The position numbers and the translations under genes are program-made. A stretch of DNA of 64,000 nucleotides from Pseudomonas jessenii (GTDB lineage Bacteria; Pseudomonadota; Gammaproteobacteria; Pseudomonadales; Pseudomonadaceae), in NCBI RefSeq assembly GCF_002236115.1, contig NZ_NIWT01000004.1, forward strand, positions 620,001 through 684,000. The letters run 5' to 3'. Below are positions 27,102-37,934 of the stretch, in pieces. Numbering within the stretch: the first letter of the stretch is position 1; every line of letters begins with the position of its first letter. The notes below the pieces were generated by a model. The model was given only the letters and a program-made list of their open reading frames with translations. It was not told where the DNA came from and did no database searches.

Positions 27102-28289
27102 TCAGGAAGCCAGCGCGCTGTTCTTGCGGCTCGCCATCGCCGTCACCACATAACCGATCAGCGCAGCCAGAATCGAACCGGTCAAGATCCCCATGCGGTC
27201 CATCCCGGCGAAATCACTCACGCCTGGCTCGAAGGCCAGCGAGCCGACAAACAGGCTCATCGTGAAACCGATGCCACAGAGAATCGCCACGCCCAGTATC
27301 TGGCCCCAATTGGCACCTTGGGGCAGGGCGGCGATACCGGTTTTCACGGCCAGCCAGGTCAGGCCGAAGACACCGACGGTCTTGCCCAGCAGCAGCCCGA
27401 TGGCGATGCCCATGGGGACGTGGTGAGTGAAGCTCTCGACGGTGACACCGCTCAGGGACAGGCCGGCATTGGCAAAGGCGAACAGTGGCAGGATGCCGTA
27501 GGCGACCCACGGGTGCAGGGCATGCTCCAGGGCAAGCAGTGGCGAAGGTTCGGCATTTTTCGTGCGCAACGGAATGCAGAATGCCAGGGTCACGCCGGCC
27601 AGGGTGGCGTGGACACCGCTCTTGAGCACGCAGACCCAGAGGATCAGTCCAATGATCATGTACGGCCCGAGCTTGACCACGCCAAGCCGGTTCATCCCGA
27701 TCAGCGCCGCAATACAGGTCGCGGCGAGCGCCAGAGACAGGGTCGACAGCGCGCCGGAATAGAAGATCGCAATGATGATGATCGCGCCAAGGTCGTCGAT
27801 GATCGCCAGGGTCATCAGGAACAGTTTTAGCGATACCGGAACCCGTTTGCCCAGCAGCGCCAGTACGCCAAGGGCGAAGGCGATGTCGGTGGCGGTCGGG
27901 ATTGCCCAGCCGTTCAGGGCGGCTGGCGTGTCGCGATTGAGGTACCAGTAGATCAGCGCCGGCACCACCATGCCACCAATGGCGGCGGCACCGGGCAGGA
28001 CGATTTGCGACGGTTTGGACAACTGGCCGTCGAGGACTTCGCGCTTCACTTCCAGGCCGATCAGCAGGAAGAACAGTGCCATCAGGCCGTCGTTGATCCA
28101 CAGCAGCAAGGGCTTGGCGATTTTCAGTGCGCCGATCTGCGCCACCACGGGGGTGTCCAGCAGGCCGTTGTACAGCCACGACAGCGGCGAGTTGTTGATG
28201 ATCAGAGCCAGAACGGCAGCGGCGATCAGTAACAGACCGCTGGCAGCTTCCAACTGAAAGAAACGCGTGAAAGTGCTACGCAGAGGCAA
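27102..28289 (-). CDS. nhaA: Na+/H+ antiporter NhaA
   Basis: 395 residues and about 12 hydrophobic segments. The ion-binding aspartate pair is in [16 protein letters not shown] (equivalent to D163/D164 of E. coli). The N-terminus [15 protein letters not shown] and the [18 protein letters not shown] motif are typical. It exports Na+ in exchange for protons at alkaline pH. The 5' flank (28290-28400) is AT-rich with a likely promoter, but no sodium-response element was identified. Confidence 0.95.
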   Translation of the reverse strand: MPLRSTFTRFFQLEAASGLLLIAAAVLALIINNSPLSWLYNGLLDTPVVAQIGALKIAKPLLLWINDGLMALFFLLIGLEVKREVLDGQLSKPSQIVLPGAAAIGGMVVPALIYWYLNRDTPAALNGWAIPTATDIAFALGVLALLGKRVPVSLKLFLMTLAIIDDLGAIIIIAIFYSGALSTLSLALAATCIAALIGMNRLGVVKLGPYMIIGLILWVCVLKSGVHATLAGVTLAFCIPLRTKNAEPSPLLALEHALHPWVAYGILPLFAFANAGLSLSGVTVESFTHHVPMGIAIGLLLGKTVGVFGLTWLAVKTGIAALPQGANWGQILGVAILCGIGFTMSLFVGSLAFEPGVSDFAGMDRMGILTGSILAALIGYVVTAMASRKNSALAS

Positions 28290-28539
28290 GGTCGCTCTCC
28301 ATCCATGAATTCAAAAGGTGTTACACCCTAACAAGTACCGTTAGTTGTTAAAACAAAAGTTATATTCTTTTTTGTTATATGCCGTTACAGAGTGATCCCT
28401 CGGCACCGACCTGAGCCTAGCAGTTGCCGGGCGTATTGGATTTCATCTGTACCTGTGCTGGATGCAGGATTTTTCCTAAGCTTGTTGGATGAGCCTTGTC
28501 AAAAGGCCGACTCCTGCCCGATACAACGAGAAAACCATC

Positions 28540-29634
28540 ATGAGCGACAACCGACAGTGGTCCCGCGAAGCGATTCGGATCATCGAAGCCGATTTCCAGC
28601 GCAGCGCCGACACCCACTTGATCCCCTTGCCGCTGCCGGGTTTTCCAGGCATCGAGTTGTATTTCAAGGATGAGTCCAGCCACCCCACGGGCAGCCTCAA
28701 GCACCGCCTGGCCCGTTCGCTGTTCCTGTATGCGCTGTGTAACGGCTGGCTCAAGCCCGGTGCGCCGGTGATTGAGGCATCCAGCGGTTCGACGGCGATT
28801 TCCGAAGCGTACTTCGCGCGCATGCTGGGCTTGCCGTTCATTGCGGTGATGCCGGCGACCACGTCCAAGGAGAAGATTGCGCAGATCGCCTTCTACGGTG
28901 GCCAAAGCCACCTGGTGGACGATCCGACCCAGATCTACGCCGAGTCCGAGCGCCTGGCCCGTGAACACGACGGGCACTTCATCGACCAGTTCACCTACGC
29001 CGAGCGCGCCACCGACTGGCGGGCGAACAACAACATTGCCGAGTCGATCTTTCAGCAGATGCGTTTCGAGCAGCATCCCGAACCGAGCTGGCTGATTTCC
29101 AGCCCCGGTACCGGCGGTACCACGGCCACTCTGGGCAGATATGTGCGTTATCGCCAGCATGGCACCCGCGTGCTGTGTGCCGATGCCGAGCGTTCGGTGT
29201 TCTTCGATTACTACCAGACCGGCGATGCCAGCCTGCGACTGGACCACGGCTCGCGTATCGAAGGCATCGGCCGGCCGCGCGTGGAAGCGTCGTTTCTGCC
29301 CAAGGTGATCGACGCGATGGTCAAGGTGCCGGATGCCTTGTCGCTGGCGGCCATGCACTACCTGGCGGAGCGTCTGGGACGGCATGTGGGCGGGTCGAGC
29401 GGGACCAACCTGATCGGCGCACTGATGGCCGCCCAGCACATGAAGACGGCGGGGGAGACGGGGTCGATGGTGGCGATTCTGTGTGACAGCGGCGAGCGCT
29501 ATGCCACGACCTATTACGATCAGGGCTGGCTCAAGGCTCAGGGGTATGAGCTGAGTGGTTTGATGGCTGCGGTGGCAGCGACGGTGGAGCGGGGTGAGCC
29601 GTTGCCGGACTCGGTTTTGCGCGCCAATATCTGA
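28540..29634 (+). CDS. PLP-dependent cysteine synthase-family enzyme
   Basis: 364 residues from ATG 28540. Fold type II PLP enzyme: the Lys that forms the Schiff base is in PTGSLKHRLA, the substrate loop is EASSGSTAIS, and the phosphate-binding Gly-rich loop is SPGTGGTTATLG. It could be a cysteine desulfhydrase or a beta-replacing enzyme; true CysK/CysM are shorter and lack the longer C-terminus seen here. It stands alone. Confidence 0.82.
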   Translation: MSDNRQWSREAIRIIEADFQRSADTHLIPLPLPGFPGIELYFKDESSHPTGSLKHRLARSLFLYALCNGWLKPGAPVIEASSGSTAISEAYFARMLGLPFIAVMPATTSKEKIAQIAFYGGQSHLVDDPTQIYAESERLAREHDGHFIDQFTYAERATDWRANNNIAESIFQQMRFEQHPEPSWLISSPGTGGTTATLGRYVRYRQHGTRVLCADAERSVFFDYYQTGDASLRLDHGSRIEGIGRPRVEASFLPKVIDAMVKVPDALSLAAMHYLAERLGRHVGGSSGTNLIGALMAAQHMKTAGETGSMVAILCDSGERYATTYYDQGWLKAQGYELSGLMAAVAATVERGEPLPDSVLRANI

Positions 29635-29658
29635 GATCTTTCAGACATTGAATACCCC

Positions 29659-29748
29659 TGTGGGAGCGAGCTTGCTCGCGATGGCGGCATAACATTCAAC
29701 ACCTATGTTGACTGATTTACCGCTATCGCGAGCAAGCTCGCTCCCACA
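29659..29748. repeat. REP inverted pair between PLP-enzyme and flavoprotein genes
   Basis: TGTGGGAGCGAGCTTGCTCGCGAT and its complement ATCGCGAGCAAGCTCGCTCCCACA face each other across about 42 bases. It lies between convergent genes, where it may help end transcription or protect mRNA 3' ends. Confidence 0.85.
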
Positions 29749-29776
29749 GGGTTTTGCATTGTTTCGGGATCGCGTA

Positions 29777-31390
29777 TCAGGCTTCCAGGCCAAGGATATC
29801 CCGAGCCACAGCCTCGGCAATGCGAATCCCGTCAACACCCGCCGACAGAATCCCGCCCGCATAACCGGCCCCTTCACCGGCCGGGAACAAGCCCTTCACG
29901 TTCAGGCTCTGCAACGACTCGTTACGGGTAATGCGCAGCGGCGACGAGGTGCGGGTCTCGATCCCGGTCAGCACTGCGTCGTGCAGCGAGTAACCACGAA
30001 TCTGCTTCTCGAATGCCGGCAAGGCTTCGCGAATTGCTTCGATGGCGAATGCCGGTAGTGCCAGTGCCAGATCACCCAGGGCAACGCCCGGCTTGTAGGA
30101 TGGCTCGACGCTGCCCAGTTCGGTAGACGGTTTGCCCGCGATAAAATCGCCGACCAGTTGCGCCGGGGCTTCGTAGTTGCTGCCGCCCAGCACGAATGCG
30201 TGGGACTCCAGGCGTTCCTGCAGCTCGATACCGGCCAGCGGACCGCCTGGATAATCGACTTCCGGCGTGATGCCGACGACGATGCCGGAGTTGGCATTGC
30301 GCTCGTTACGCGAGTACTGGCTCATGCCATTGGTGACCACGCGGTTTGGCTCGGAAGTCGCCGCCACCACGGTGCCGCCCGGGCACATGCAGAAGCTGTA
30401 GACCGAACGGCCGTTCTTGGCGTGGTGCACCAGCTTGTAGTCGGCGGCGCCCAGTTTCGGGTGGCCGGCGTACTTGCCCAGGCGCGCACGGTCGATCAGC
30501 GACTGCGGGTGCTCGATGCGGAAACCCACCGAGAACGGCTTGGCTTCCATGAACACGCCACGGCCGTGAAGCATGCGGAAGGTGTCGCGGGCGCTGTGGC
30601 CGAGGGCCAGGATCACGTGTTTCGAGTGGATCTGTTCGCCGCCATTGAGTTCGACGCCGACCAGTTGGCCGTCTTCGATCAACACGTCGGTGACGCGCTG
30701 CTGGAAGCGCACTTCACCGCCCAGGGCGCGAATCTGCTCACGCATGTTTTCCACCACGCCGGTCAGACGGAACGTACCGATGTGCGGTTTGCTGACGTAG
30801 AGGATTTCTTCCGGAGCACCGGCCTTGACGAATTCGTGCAGGACTTTACGGCCGAGGAATTTCGGGTCCTTGATCTGGCTATAGAGCTTGCCGTCGGAGA
30901 ACGTCCCCGCGCCGCCTTCACCGAACTGCACGTTGGACTCCGGGTTGAGAACGCTTTTGCGCCACAGGCCCCAGGTGTCCTTGGTGCGCTGGCGTACTTC
31001 GGTGCCGCGCTCGAGGATGATCGGCTTGAAGCCCATTTGCGCCAGCAGCAGCCCGGCGAAAATCCCGCACGGGCCGAAGCCGACGACGATCGGCCGCACG
31101 CTCAGATCGGCCGGCGCCTGGCCGACTTCCTTGTAGCTGACATCCGGCGCCACGTTGACGTTACGGTCATCGGCAAACTTGTGCAGTACCGCCGCCTCAT
31201 CGCGAACTTCAAGGTCGATGGTGTAGATGAAGCACAGTTCGGAGGACTTTTTGCGCGCATCGTAGCTGCGCTTGAACAAGGTGAAATCGAGCAGGTCATC
31301 GCTGGCAAGCCCTAAGCGCTGCACGATGGCAGGGCGCAGGTCTTCTTCGGGATGGTCGATCGGCAACTTGAGTTCGGTGATTCGTAACAT
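29777..31390 (-). CDS. FAD-dependent dehydrogenase-like protein (COG2509 type)
   Basis: 537 residues. The first 95 residues are a small alpha/beta domain (MLRITELKLPIDH). A dinucleotide-binding motif then reads PIVVGFGPCGIFAGLLLAQMG and is followed by KPIILERGTEVRQRTKDTW. A second FAD contact is near the C-terminus: GLFPAGEGAGYAGGILSAGVDG. A motif CMCPGGTVVAATSE resembles other members of this uncharacterised family. Oxidoreductase activity is inferred; no substrate is known. Confidence 0.83.
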   Translation of the reverse strand: MLRITELKLPIDHPEEDLRPAIVQRLGLASDDLLDFTLFKRSYDARKKSSELCFIYTIDLEVRDEAAVLHKFADDRNVNVAPDVSYKEVGQAPADLSVRPIVVGFGPCGIFAGLLLAQMGFKPIILERGTEVRQRTKDTWGLWRKSVLNPESNVQFGEGGAGTFSDGKLYSQIKDPKFLGRKVLHEFVKAGAPEEILYVSKPHIGTFRLTGVVENMREQIRALGGEVRFQQRVTDVLIEDGQLVGVELNGGEQIHSKHVILALGHSARDTFRMLHGRGVFMEAKPFSVGFRIEHPQSLIDRARLGKYAGHPKLGAADYKLVHHAKNGRSVYSFCMCPGGTVVAATSEPNRVVTNGMSQYSRNERNANSGIVVGITPEVDYPGGPLAGIELQERLESHAFVLGGSNYEAPAQLVGDFIAGKPSTELGSVEPSYKPGVALGDLALALPAFAIEAIREALPAFEKQIRGYSLHDAVLTGIETRTSSPLRITRNESLQSLNVKGLFPAGEGAGYAGGILSAGVDGIRIAEAVARDILGLEA

Positions 31391-31485
31391 GGCGGGATCC
31401 GGTTCGCGGGGCGCACAACTGCGCCAGGGCGTTTGAAACCCGCGATTATAAGCCTCAAAGGCGCAGGCCCGTGAGGCTTAAACGA

Positions 31486-32154
31486 TCAGTCGTCGCGCGA
31501 TCCGCCGAAATACCCGCAGCCGCGCTGTACCTGACCGTCGATGCGCAGCTCGGCGCTCATGTGCTGGATGCTGCCGGTGCTGCTGTCGACGCAACGTTGC
31601 GGTGCAACCCACAGTTCGATGTGCTGGTTGTTGGCTTCGGTGCTGAGGTTGAAACGGCCATCGCCCAGTTGCTCCTCGACGTAAGGCACGGCCAACGGCG
31701 GCTGGCCGGCCCGGTCGAGGACCATGCCTTTGCCGCTGACTTTCACGCTCCACTCCGGGGTGTGGCCGGCGGCGCGCAGGATCAGCAACTTGAAATTCGG
31801 ATCGTCGCACGCGGTGCCCGAGCGCTCGACGCGGTACAACTGCTCCAGATCGAGCTGGCCGTCACCACCGCCGCCGGCCACAACCCGCCCGCGCACGTCG
31901 GCAAACAGCTTGCCCTGCTTGTCCGCCAGGTTTGCGGCCTGCTGCAGGACGCTGGTACCGCCCGTGTCGTTGACCACGTAGCGGTTTGTCTGGTTGCACG
32001 GCTGGAACAGCAGTTTGCCGTCCGCCGCGGTCAACTGGCCTTGCATGCGTGTCTGGCCGACATGGGAGGCGTTCTGCCGCTCACCCTCGAACAACTGGCA
32101 AGCGGCGAACAGCGGAAGCAGGGCAACGAGGACTAAGGAACGGGCAACACGCAT
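31486..32154 (-). CDS. COG3650-like lipoprotein
   Basis: 222 residues with signal peptide and lipobox LFAAC (Cys19). The N-terminal half holds a short repeated beta unit (GQLTAADGKLLFQPCNQTNRYVV), and the C-terminal half has TPEWSVKVSGKGMVLDR, found in COG3650 membrane proteins. Four cysteines outside the lipobox could pair. It is encoded 95 bases downstream of nothing evident and is probably monocistronic. Function unknown. Confidence 0.72.
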   Translation of the reverse strand: MRVARSLVLVALLPLFAACQLFEGERQNASHVGQTRMQGQLTAADGKLLFQPCNQTNRYVVNDTGGTSVLQQAANLADKQGKLFADVRGRVVAGGGGDGQLDLEQLYRVERSGTACDDPNFKLLILRAAGHTPEWSVKVSGKGMVLDRAGQPPLAVPYVEEQLGDGRFNLSTEANNQHIELWVAPQRCVDSSTGSIQHMSAELRIDGQVQRGCGYFGGSRDD

Positions 32155-32264
32155 CTTGGGGTCTCCTGACAGGTGCCGCCACGTTACTCAGCCTGACCGT
32201 TCATCACAACCGGTTATCGTCTCCACTTTGTATTGGCGCGGACGCAGGTTGCGATTTTTCATCT

Positions 32265-32861
32265 TCAGATGTGAAAGGTCTGACCCGTTTGCAGGCCTTC
32301 CACACTCTTGGCGTAGGCCAAGGCCACATCCGCCGCAGGAACTGGCTTGAAGCCACGGAAGTACGGCGCGTATTTGCCCATGGCTTCGACCAGGACGTTC
32401 GGGCTGATCGAGTTCACCCGCAGGCCGCGCGGTAGCTCGATGGCGGCGGCGCGGACGAAGCTGTCCAGTGCACCGTTGACCAGCGCCGCCGAGGCGCCAC
32501 TGCGAATCGGGTCGTGGCTGAGCACGCCAGTGGTGAAGGTGAACGAAGCGCCGTCATTGGCGAAGTCGCGGCCGATCAGCAGCAAATTGACCTGGCCCAT
32601 CAGCTTGTCTTTCAGGCCCAGGGCAAAGCTCTCTTCGGTCATCTCGTTGAGCGGTGCGAAGGTCACGTTGCCGGCGGCACACACCAGTGCGTCGAATTTG
32701 CCGGTCTGCTCGAACAGCTTGCGAATCGAGGCGCTGTCACTGATGTCCACTTGAAAGTCGCCGCTGGTGCGACCGATGCGGATGATTTCGTGGCGTTGCG
32801 ACAGCTCCTTGTCGACTGCCGAACCGATGGTGCCGCCTGCGCCGATCAAAAGAATTTTCAT
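32265..32861 (-). CDS. Short-chain dehydrogenase/reductase
   Basis: 198 residues, at the short end for SDRs. The nucleotide-binding motif is LLIGAGGTIGSAV and the second motif AAGN is at CAAGNVTF. The usual YxxxK is replaced: the aligned region SAALVNGALDSFVRAAA lacks the Tyr, which places it with atypical SDRs that keep the fold. It is divergent from a LysR regulator with about 106 bases between them, a common regulator-target arrangement. Confidence 0.83.
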   Translation of the reverse strand: MKILLIGAGGTIGSAVDKELSQRHEIIRIGRTSGDFQVDISDSASIRKLFEQTGKFDALVCAAGNVTFAPLNEMTEESFALGLKDKLMGQVNLLLIGRDFANDGASFTFTTGVLSHDPIRSGASAALVNGALDSFVRAAAIELPRGLRVNSISPNVLVEAMGKYAPYFRGFKPVPAADVALAYAKSVEGLQTGQTFHI

Positions 32862-32967
32862 GGGGGCTGATCCTCGTATGGGTTGAACGAGGTTTCAGTT
32901 TAGGGTGGTTTTTTCTCCGGATAAGCGCACTAATAGGCAACCTTTGGTTTTCAAATGGAAACAATCC

Positions 32968-33876
32968 ATGAGCGAGATGGATGACCTGGCGGCGTTCGCG
33001 GTGTTGATCGAGGCGGGGAGTTTTACCCTGGCGGCGCAGCAGCTTGGTTGCAGCAAAGGTCAGCTGTCCAAGCGCATCAGCCAGTTGGAAGCGCAGTTTT
33101 CCGTGGTGTTGTTGCAACGTACCACCCGCCGCTTGAGCCTGACCGCCGCCGGTGCTGCGTTGTTGCCCCAGGCCCAGGCGCTGGTAGTGCAAGTCGAGCG
33201 GGCCCGCCAGGCCCTGGCGCGCCTGAAGGACGACATGGCTGGCCCGGTGCGGATGACGGTACCGGTGTCGCTCGGGGAAACCTTCTTCGATGGCCTGTTG
33301 CTGGAGTTCTCGGCCAGGTATCCCCAGGTGCAGATCGAGCTGGAGCTCAACAACAGCTACCGCGACCTGTCTCGCGACGGCTTCGATCTGGCGATTCGTT
33401 CCGACGTGGCCATTGACCAGCGACTGGTGGCGCGTCCACTGTTGGCGTGGCAAGAACTGACCTGTGCCAGCCCGGCTTATCTGGAGCAATACGGTGAACC
33501 GCAAACCCCCCAGGCGCTGGCCGAGCATCGCTGCCTGCTCAACAGTCATTACAGCGGCCGCGAAGAGTGGCTGTATCACCAGCAGCACGAGTTGTTGCGG
33601 GTGCGAGTGTCGGGGCCGTTCGCCAGCAACCACTACAACCTGTTGAAGAAAGCCGCACTGGTCGGCGCCGGTATTGCGCGCCTGCCATCCTACTGTTTGC
33701 CAACAGAGCTGGCGGACGGGCGTTTGCGATGGCTGCTGCGCGATTATCAGACCCGCAGCATGCCGATGTACCTGGTGCATCCGTATCAGGGCGGTTTGCC
33801 CAAGCGCACGCAGGTACTGGCGGATTATTTGATCGGGTGGTTCAAGCGCAGTGGGGAGGCGTTGGACAGGCTGTAA
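32968..33876 (+). CDS. LysR-family transcriptional regulator
   Basis: 302 residues from ATG 32968 (a second in-frame ATG at 32977 is possible). The winged helix-turn-helix occupies about 1-60: SFTLAAQQLGCSKGQLSKRISQLEAQ. The effector domain (about 90-300) follows with GPVRMTVPVSLGETFFDGLL. By position it probably controls the divergent short-chain dehydrogenase. The effector is unknown. Confidence 0.88.
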   Translation: MSEMDDLAAFAVLIEAGSFTLAAQQLGCSKGQLSKRISQLEAQFSVVLLQRTTRRLSLTAAGAALLPQAQALVVQVERARQALARLKDDMAGPVRMTVPVSLGETFFDGLLLEFSARYPQVQIELELNNSYRDLSRDGFDLAIRSDVAIDQRLVARPLLAWQELTCASPAYLEQYGEPQTPQALAEHRCLLNSHYSGREEWLYHQQHELLRVRVSGPFASNHYNLLKKAALVGAGIARLPSYCLPTELADGRLRWLLRDYQTRSMPMYLVHPYQGGLPKRTQVLADYLIGWFKRSGEALDRL

Positions 33877-33882
33877 ATGTCC

Positions 33883-33982
33883 TGTGGGAGCGAGCCGGCT
33901 CGCGATGGACGTTAACGATGACGAGGGCTGTCTGAATGAACATGGCGCCCTCCAGTTTTTCGCGAGCAAGCTCGCTCCTACA
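33883..33982. repeat. REP inverted pair with conserved spacer
   Basis: TGTGGGAGCGAGCCGGCTCGCGAT at the left and TCGCGAGCAAGCTCGCTCCTACAG at the right. The spacer from about 33905 (GATGGACG, AACGATGACG, GGGCTG, CTGAATG) recurs with few changes at 51820-51853, so these copies share more than the palindromes. Confidence 0.8.
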
Positions 33983-34016
33983 GAAGAGGGTCTATGTAGC
34001 TATAGGGGGGGCATAA

Positions 34017-34042
34017 AAAAACGGCCCGCGAAGGCCGTTTTT
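34017..34042 (-). terminator. Terminator of the liv operon
   Basis: AAAAACGGCC and GGCCGTTTTT make a 10-bp stem with loop CGCGAA. On the reverse strand it follows the livF stop and ends in a T-run. Confidence 0.85.
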
Positions 34043-34058
34043 CATTTACCGCAAAGGA

Positions 34059-34760
34059 TTAGCCACCGAGGTACGCATCACGCACTTTCGGGTCGGTCAG
34101 CAGCGCTTCACCGGTGCCTGTCATCACCACCCGGCCGTTCTCCAGAACGTAGGCTCGGTCAGCGATCTTCAGCGCCTGGTTGGCGTTCTGCTCGACCAGG
34201 AACACGGTCACACCGTCCTTGCGCAGCTGTTCGATGATGTCGAAGATCTGCTGGATGATGATCGGTGCCAGGCCCAGCGATGGCTCGTCGAGCAGCAACA
34301 GCTTGGGCTTGCTCATCAGCGCACGACCGATGGCGAGCATTTGCTGTTCGCCGCCGGACATGGTGCCGCCGCGCTGGTTGAAGCGTTCTTTCAGGCGTGG
34401 GAAAAGTCCGAGAACCTTGTCCATCTGTTCCTGATAGTCGCCCTTGGCGGTGAAGAAACCACCCATGGACAGGTTTTCTTCAACGGTCAGTCGGGAAAAC
34501 ACCCGACGACCTTCCGGCACCACGGCGATGCTCTTGCGCATGATCTGCGAAGAGTCCTGGCCGACCAGTTCCTCACCCATGTAGCGGATGCTGCCGCTGT
34601 GGGCGCGCGGCGAACCGCAAAGCGTCATCAGCAACGTGGACTTACCGGCACCGTTGGCACCGATCAGGGTCACGATCTCACCCTGGCGGACTTCGACGTT
34701 GACGCTGTGCAGGGCCTGGATCTTGCCGTAGAAGGTGGAAACGTTTTCGAACTGCAGCAT
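34059..34760 (-). CDS. livF: Branched-chain amino acid ABC transporter ATPase LivF (BraG)
   Basis: 233 residues. Walker A is GANGAGKST, the signature MSGGEQQMLAIGRALM and Walker B LLLDEPSLGLAP. It powers high-affinity uptake of leucine, isoleucine and valine with LivG. It directly follows livG with no gap (stop of livG at 34761) and is the last gene of the operon. Confidence 0.94.
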   Translation of the reverse strand: MLQFENVSTFYGKIQALHSVNVEVRQGEIVTLIGANGAGKSTLLMTLCGSPRAHSGSIRYMGEELVGQDSSQIMRKSIAVVPEGRRVFSRLTVEENLSMGGFFTAKGDYQEQMDKVLGLFPRLKERFNQRGGTMSGGEQQMLAIGRALMSKPKLLLLDEPSLGLAPIIIQQIFDIIEQLRKDGVTVFLVEQNANQALKIADRAYVLENGRVVMTGTGEALLTDPKVRDAYLGG

Positions 34761-35528
34761 TTACGCTTCCCCCAGGTAGGCTTTGATCACTTCAGGATTG
34801 TCGCGGATCTGTTCCGGCGTGCCGTTGGCCAGGGGCGTGCCCTGGTTGATCACGACAATGTGGTCGGAAATGCTCATGACCAGCTTCATGTCGTGTTCGA
34901 TCAGCAGCACGGTGACGTTGTGCTCTTCACGCAGCATGCTGATCAGCGCCTTGAGGTCCTCGGTTTCCTTCGGGTTCAGGCCGGCAGCCGGTTCGTCGAG
35001 CATGAGGATCCGCGGGCGGGTCATCATGCAACGGGCGATTTCCAGACGACGTTGCTGACCGTAGGCCAGGGTGCCGGCCGGACGGTTGGCGAACTCCTTG
35101 AGATTGACCTTTTCCAGCCAGAATTCGGCGAAATCCATGGCCTCGCGCTCGCTTTTGCGGAACGACGGGGTCTTGAACAGGCCGGACAGGAAGTTGGTGT
35201 TCAGGTGACGATGCTGGGCGATCAAGAGGTTCTCGACCGCCGTCATGTCCTTGAACAACCGCACGTTCTGGAAGGTGCGCACCACGCCTTTGAGGGCAAT
35301 CTTGTGGCCCGGCAGGCCTTCGATCGCTTCGCCGTCGAGCAGGATGCTGCCGCCACTCGGCTTGTAGAAGCCGGTCAGGCAGTTGAACACGGTGGTCTTG
35401 CCGGCGCCGTTGGGGCCGATCAGCGCAACCACTTGTTTCTCTTTCACGCTCAAGGCTACGCCGTTGACCGCCAGCAAGCCGCCGAAGCGCATGCTCAGGT
35501 TTTCTACTTTAAGGATCTCGCGGCTCAT
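34761..35528 (-). CDS. livG: Branched-chain amino acid ABC transporter ATPase LivG (BraF)
   Basis: 255 residues. Walker [10 protein letters not shown], signature [16 protein letters not shown] (the LivG form, where SGG is replaced by YGQ), and Walker [14 protein letters not shown]. It pairs with LivF in the transport complex at the inner membrane. The start overlaps the stop of livM by four bases. Confidence 0.94.
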   Translation of the reverse strand: MSREILKVENLSMRFGGLLAVNGVALSVKEKQVVALIGPNGAGKTTVFNCLTGFYKPSGGSILLDGEAIEGLPGHKIALKGVVRTFQNVRLFKDMTAVENLLIAQHRHLNTNFLSGLFKTPSFRKSEREAMDFAEFWLEKVNLKEFANRPAGTLAYGQQRRLEIARCMMTRPRILMLDEPAAGLNPKETEDLKALISMLREEHNVTVLLIEHDMKLVMSISDHIVVINQGTPLANGTPEQIRDNPEVIKAYLGEA

Positions 35529-36781
35529 TTGCGCAGCTCCATGTGAGGACGTTGCATGGGCAGCAGACCCTGAGGGCGCCAGATCATCATCAGTACCATC
35601 AAGGCACCGAACATCAACATGCGGTACTCACTGAACTCACGCATCATTTCCGGCAGCAGGATCATCACCACGGCAGCGAGGATCACGCCCAACTGCGAGC
35701 CCATGCCACCCAGCACCACGATGGCGAGGATGATCGCCGACTCGATGAAGGTGAAGGACTCCGGCGTCACCAGACCCTGACGGGCAGCGAAGAAGCTACC
35801 GGCGAAACCGGCGAAGCTCGCACCCAGGGTGAAGGCCGATAGTTTGATGACGGTCGGGTTCAGGCCCAGGGCACGGCAGGCGATTTCGTCTTCACGCAAC
35901 GCTTCCCAGGCGCGGCCCAACGGCATGCGCAGCAAACGGTTGATGACGAACAGCGCACCCAGGGCAAGCAACAGCGCAACCAGGTAGAGGAAGATCACCT
36001 TGTTGATCGAGTTGTATTCCAGGCCGAAGTACTCGTGGAAGGTTTGCAGGCCTTCCGCGGCTTTACGTTCGAAGGTCAGGCCGAAGAACGTTGGCTTCTC
36101 GATGTTGCTGATACCGTTCGGACCGCCAGTGAGGCCGGTCAGGTTACGCAGGAACAGACGAATGATTTCACCGAAGCCCAAGGTCACGATCGCCAGGTAG
36201 TCACCACGCAAACGCAGCACCGGGAAACCGAGCAGGAAGCCGAAGGTGGCCGCCATCAGGCCGGCGATCGGCAGGCAGATCCAGAAGCTCAGGCCGTAGT
36301 AGTGCGACAGCAGCGCGTAGCTGTAGGCGCCGACGGCATAGAAACCGACGTAACCGAGGTCGAGCAGACCGGCCAGGCCGACCACGATGTTCAGGCCGAG
36401 GCCGAGCATCACGTAGATCAGCACCAGCGTAGCGATATCGACCGCACCGCGAGAGCCGAAGAACGGCCAGACCAGGGCACCGGCGATCAGCGCGATGATG
36501 ATCCAGCGCTGGGTGGTCGGCAGGGTCAGGAAGTTGCTGGCCTTGGCCGGGATCAGCGGCATGCTCGGCGAAGAGCGCCAGGCCGAGCTGATCTGCTGGT
36601 CGAACAGCACACGCAGGAACATCAGCACCGAGCACACCGCGATGGTGATCAGGGTGGCGTCGCTGGTGCCATGAACTTCGAGGTTGATGCCGACGATGGT
36701 CAGCTTCAGACCGAGTACCGGGTAGGCCACGGCCCACACCAGCAAAGCGCTGAACAGCGCCTGTTTAAGATTCCTAGTCAT
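35525..36781 (-). CDS. livM: Branched-chain amino acid ABC permease LivM (BraE)
   Basis: 418 residues, with roughly ten hydrophobic segments. The long N-terminal extension (about 85 residues before [20 protein letters not shown]) is usual for pseudomonad LivM. The conserved EAA-like loop is [24 protein letters not shown]. It forms the channel with LivH, whose stop it overlaps by four bases. Confidence 0.93.
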   Translation of the reverse strand: MTRNLKQALFSALLVWAVAYPVLGLKLTIVGINLEVHGTSDATLITIAVCSVLMFLRVLFDQQISSAWRSSPSMPLIPAKASNFLTLPTTQRWIIIALIAGALVWPFFGSRGAVDIATLVLIYVMLGLGLNIVVGLAGLLDLGYVGFYAVGAYSYALLSHYYGLSFWICLPIAGLMAATFGFLLGFPVLRLRGDYLAIVTLGFGEIIRLFLRNLTGLTGGPNGISNIEKPTFFGLTFERKAAEGLQTFHEYFGLEYNSINKVIFLYLVALLLALGALFVINRLLRMPLGRAWEALREDEIACRALGLNPTVIKLSAFTLGASFAGFAGSFFAARQGLVTPESFTFIESAIILAIVVLGGMGSQLGVILAAVVMILLPEMMREFSEYRMLMFGALMVLMMIWRPQGLLPMQRPHMELRK

Positions 36782-37701
36782 ACCTTCTCAACCTCCGGAC
36801 GGCCCAGCAGGCCGGTTGGCCGGAACAACAGCACCAGAACCAGCAGGCCGAACGCCACGACGTCCTTGTACTGGTCGCCGAAGATATCGGCACCAAAGGC
36901 TTCCGCCACACCCAGTACCAGCCCGCCGAGCATGGCGCCCGGAATACTGCCGATACCGCCCAGTACCGCGGCGGTGAAGGCCTTGAGGCCGACGAGGAAA
37001 CCGGCGTTCGGGTTGATCACGCCGTATTGCATGCTCAGCAGCACGGCGGCGATGGCTGCCAGAGCGGCACCGATGACGAAGGTCAGGGCGATGATGTTGT
37101 TGGTGTTGATACCCAGCAGGTTGGCCATCTTGATGTCTTCGGCACAGGCACGGCAGGCGCGGCCCAGGCGAGAGCGGGAGATGAACAGGGTCAGGCCGAG
37201 CATGGCGACGAGAGTCACCACGAACACCACGATTTGCATGTAGGAAATCAGCACTTCATGTGCGCCACCTGGCCCAAAGGCAAAGTTGCCCGGAATCAGG
37301 TTGGGGATGGATTTGTCCTTGGAGTCTTGCGCCAGCAGAACGGTGTTCTGCAGGAAGATCGACATGCCGATGGCGGAGATCAGCGGGATCAGACGGTTGC
37401 TGCCGCGCAAGGGGCGGTAGGCGATCCGTTCGATGCTGTAGCCGTAGGCACTGGTTACAACGATGGTTGCGAGAAAAGCGGCGGTCATCAACAGCGGCAC
37501 GCTGTCGAGTCCCAGCATGGCCAGCCCGGCGATGGCGATGAACGCCACGTAGGAGCCAATCATGTACACCTCGCCGTGGGCGAAGTTGATCATTCCAATG
37601 ATGCCGTAGACCATCGTATAGCCGATGGCGATCAGGGCATACGTGCTGCCAATGGTCAGGCCATTAACCAGCTGTTGGAAGAAGTGATAGATGTCAGGCA
37701 T
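36778..37701 (-). CDS. livH: Branched-chain amino acid ABC permease LivH (BraD)
   Basis: 307 residues. It starts [19 protein letters not shown] with the typical LivH continuation [24 protein letters not shown]. The cytoplasmic loop [23 protein letters not shown] contacts the ATPase. It is the first membrane component after the binding-protein gene, from which it is separated by 233 bases containing a hairpin. Confidence 0.94.
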   Translation of the reverse strand: MPDIYHFFQQLVNGLTIGSTYALIAIGYTMVYGIIGMINFAHGEVYMIGSYVAFIAIAGLAMLGLDSVPLLMTAAFLATIVVTSAYGYSIERIAYRPLRGSNRLIPLISAIGMSIFLQNTVLLAQDSKDKSIPNLIPGNFAFGPGGAHEVLISYMQIVVFVVTLVAMLGLTLFISRSRLGRACRACAEDIKMANLLGINTNNIIALTFVIGAALAAIAAVLLSMQYGVINPNAGFLVGLKAFTAAVLGGIGSIPGAMLGGLVLGVAEAFGADIFGDQYKDVVAFGLLVLVLLFRPTGLLGRPEVEKV

Positions 37702-37884
37702 TACAGCGCTCCTAAAAACCTGATACGCATTTCACTGGTGGAGTCATTTTCCCGCCCGAGCCCCGTGGATCTGCATCCACTTCGAATTCGGGGTTTGCCA
37801 GCGAACCGCTGATGACGGTTTTGAGATTTTCAGGTGGGGAGACTGGCGGATCACGCCAGCGCGGCCCAGATACGTTCGTAAAAC

Positions 37885-37910
37885 AAAGCCCACGGCACGC
37901 CGTGGGCTTT
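37885..37910 (-). terminator. Attenuating hairpin between binding protein and livH
   Basis: AAAGCCCACGGC and GCCGTGGGCTTT are perfectly complementary (12 bases each, tight loop). On the reverse strand the stem is followed by TGTTTTAC. It lies 25 bases past the binding-protein stop and probably ends part of the transcripts. Confidence 0.75.
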
Positions 37911-37934
37911 ATTGGCAGTCAGTCTGGCAACGCC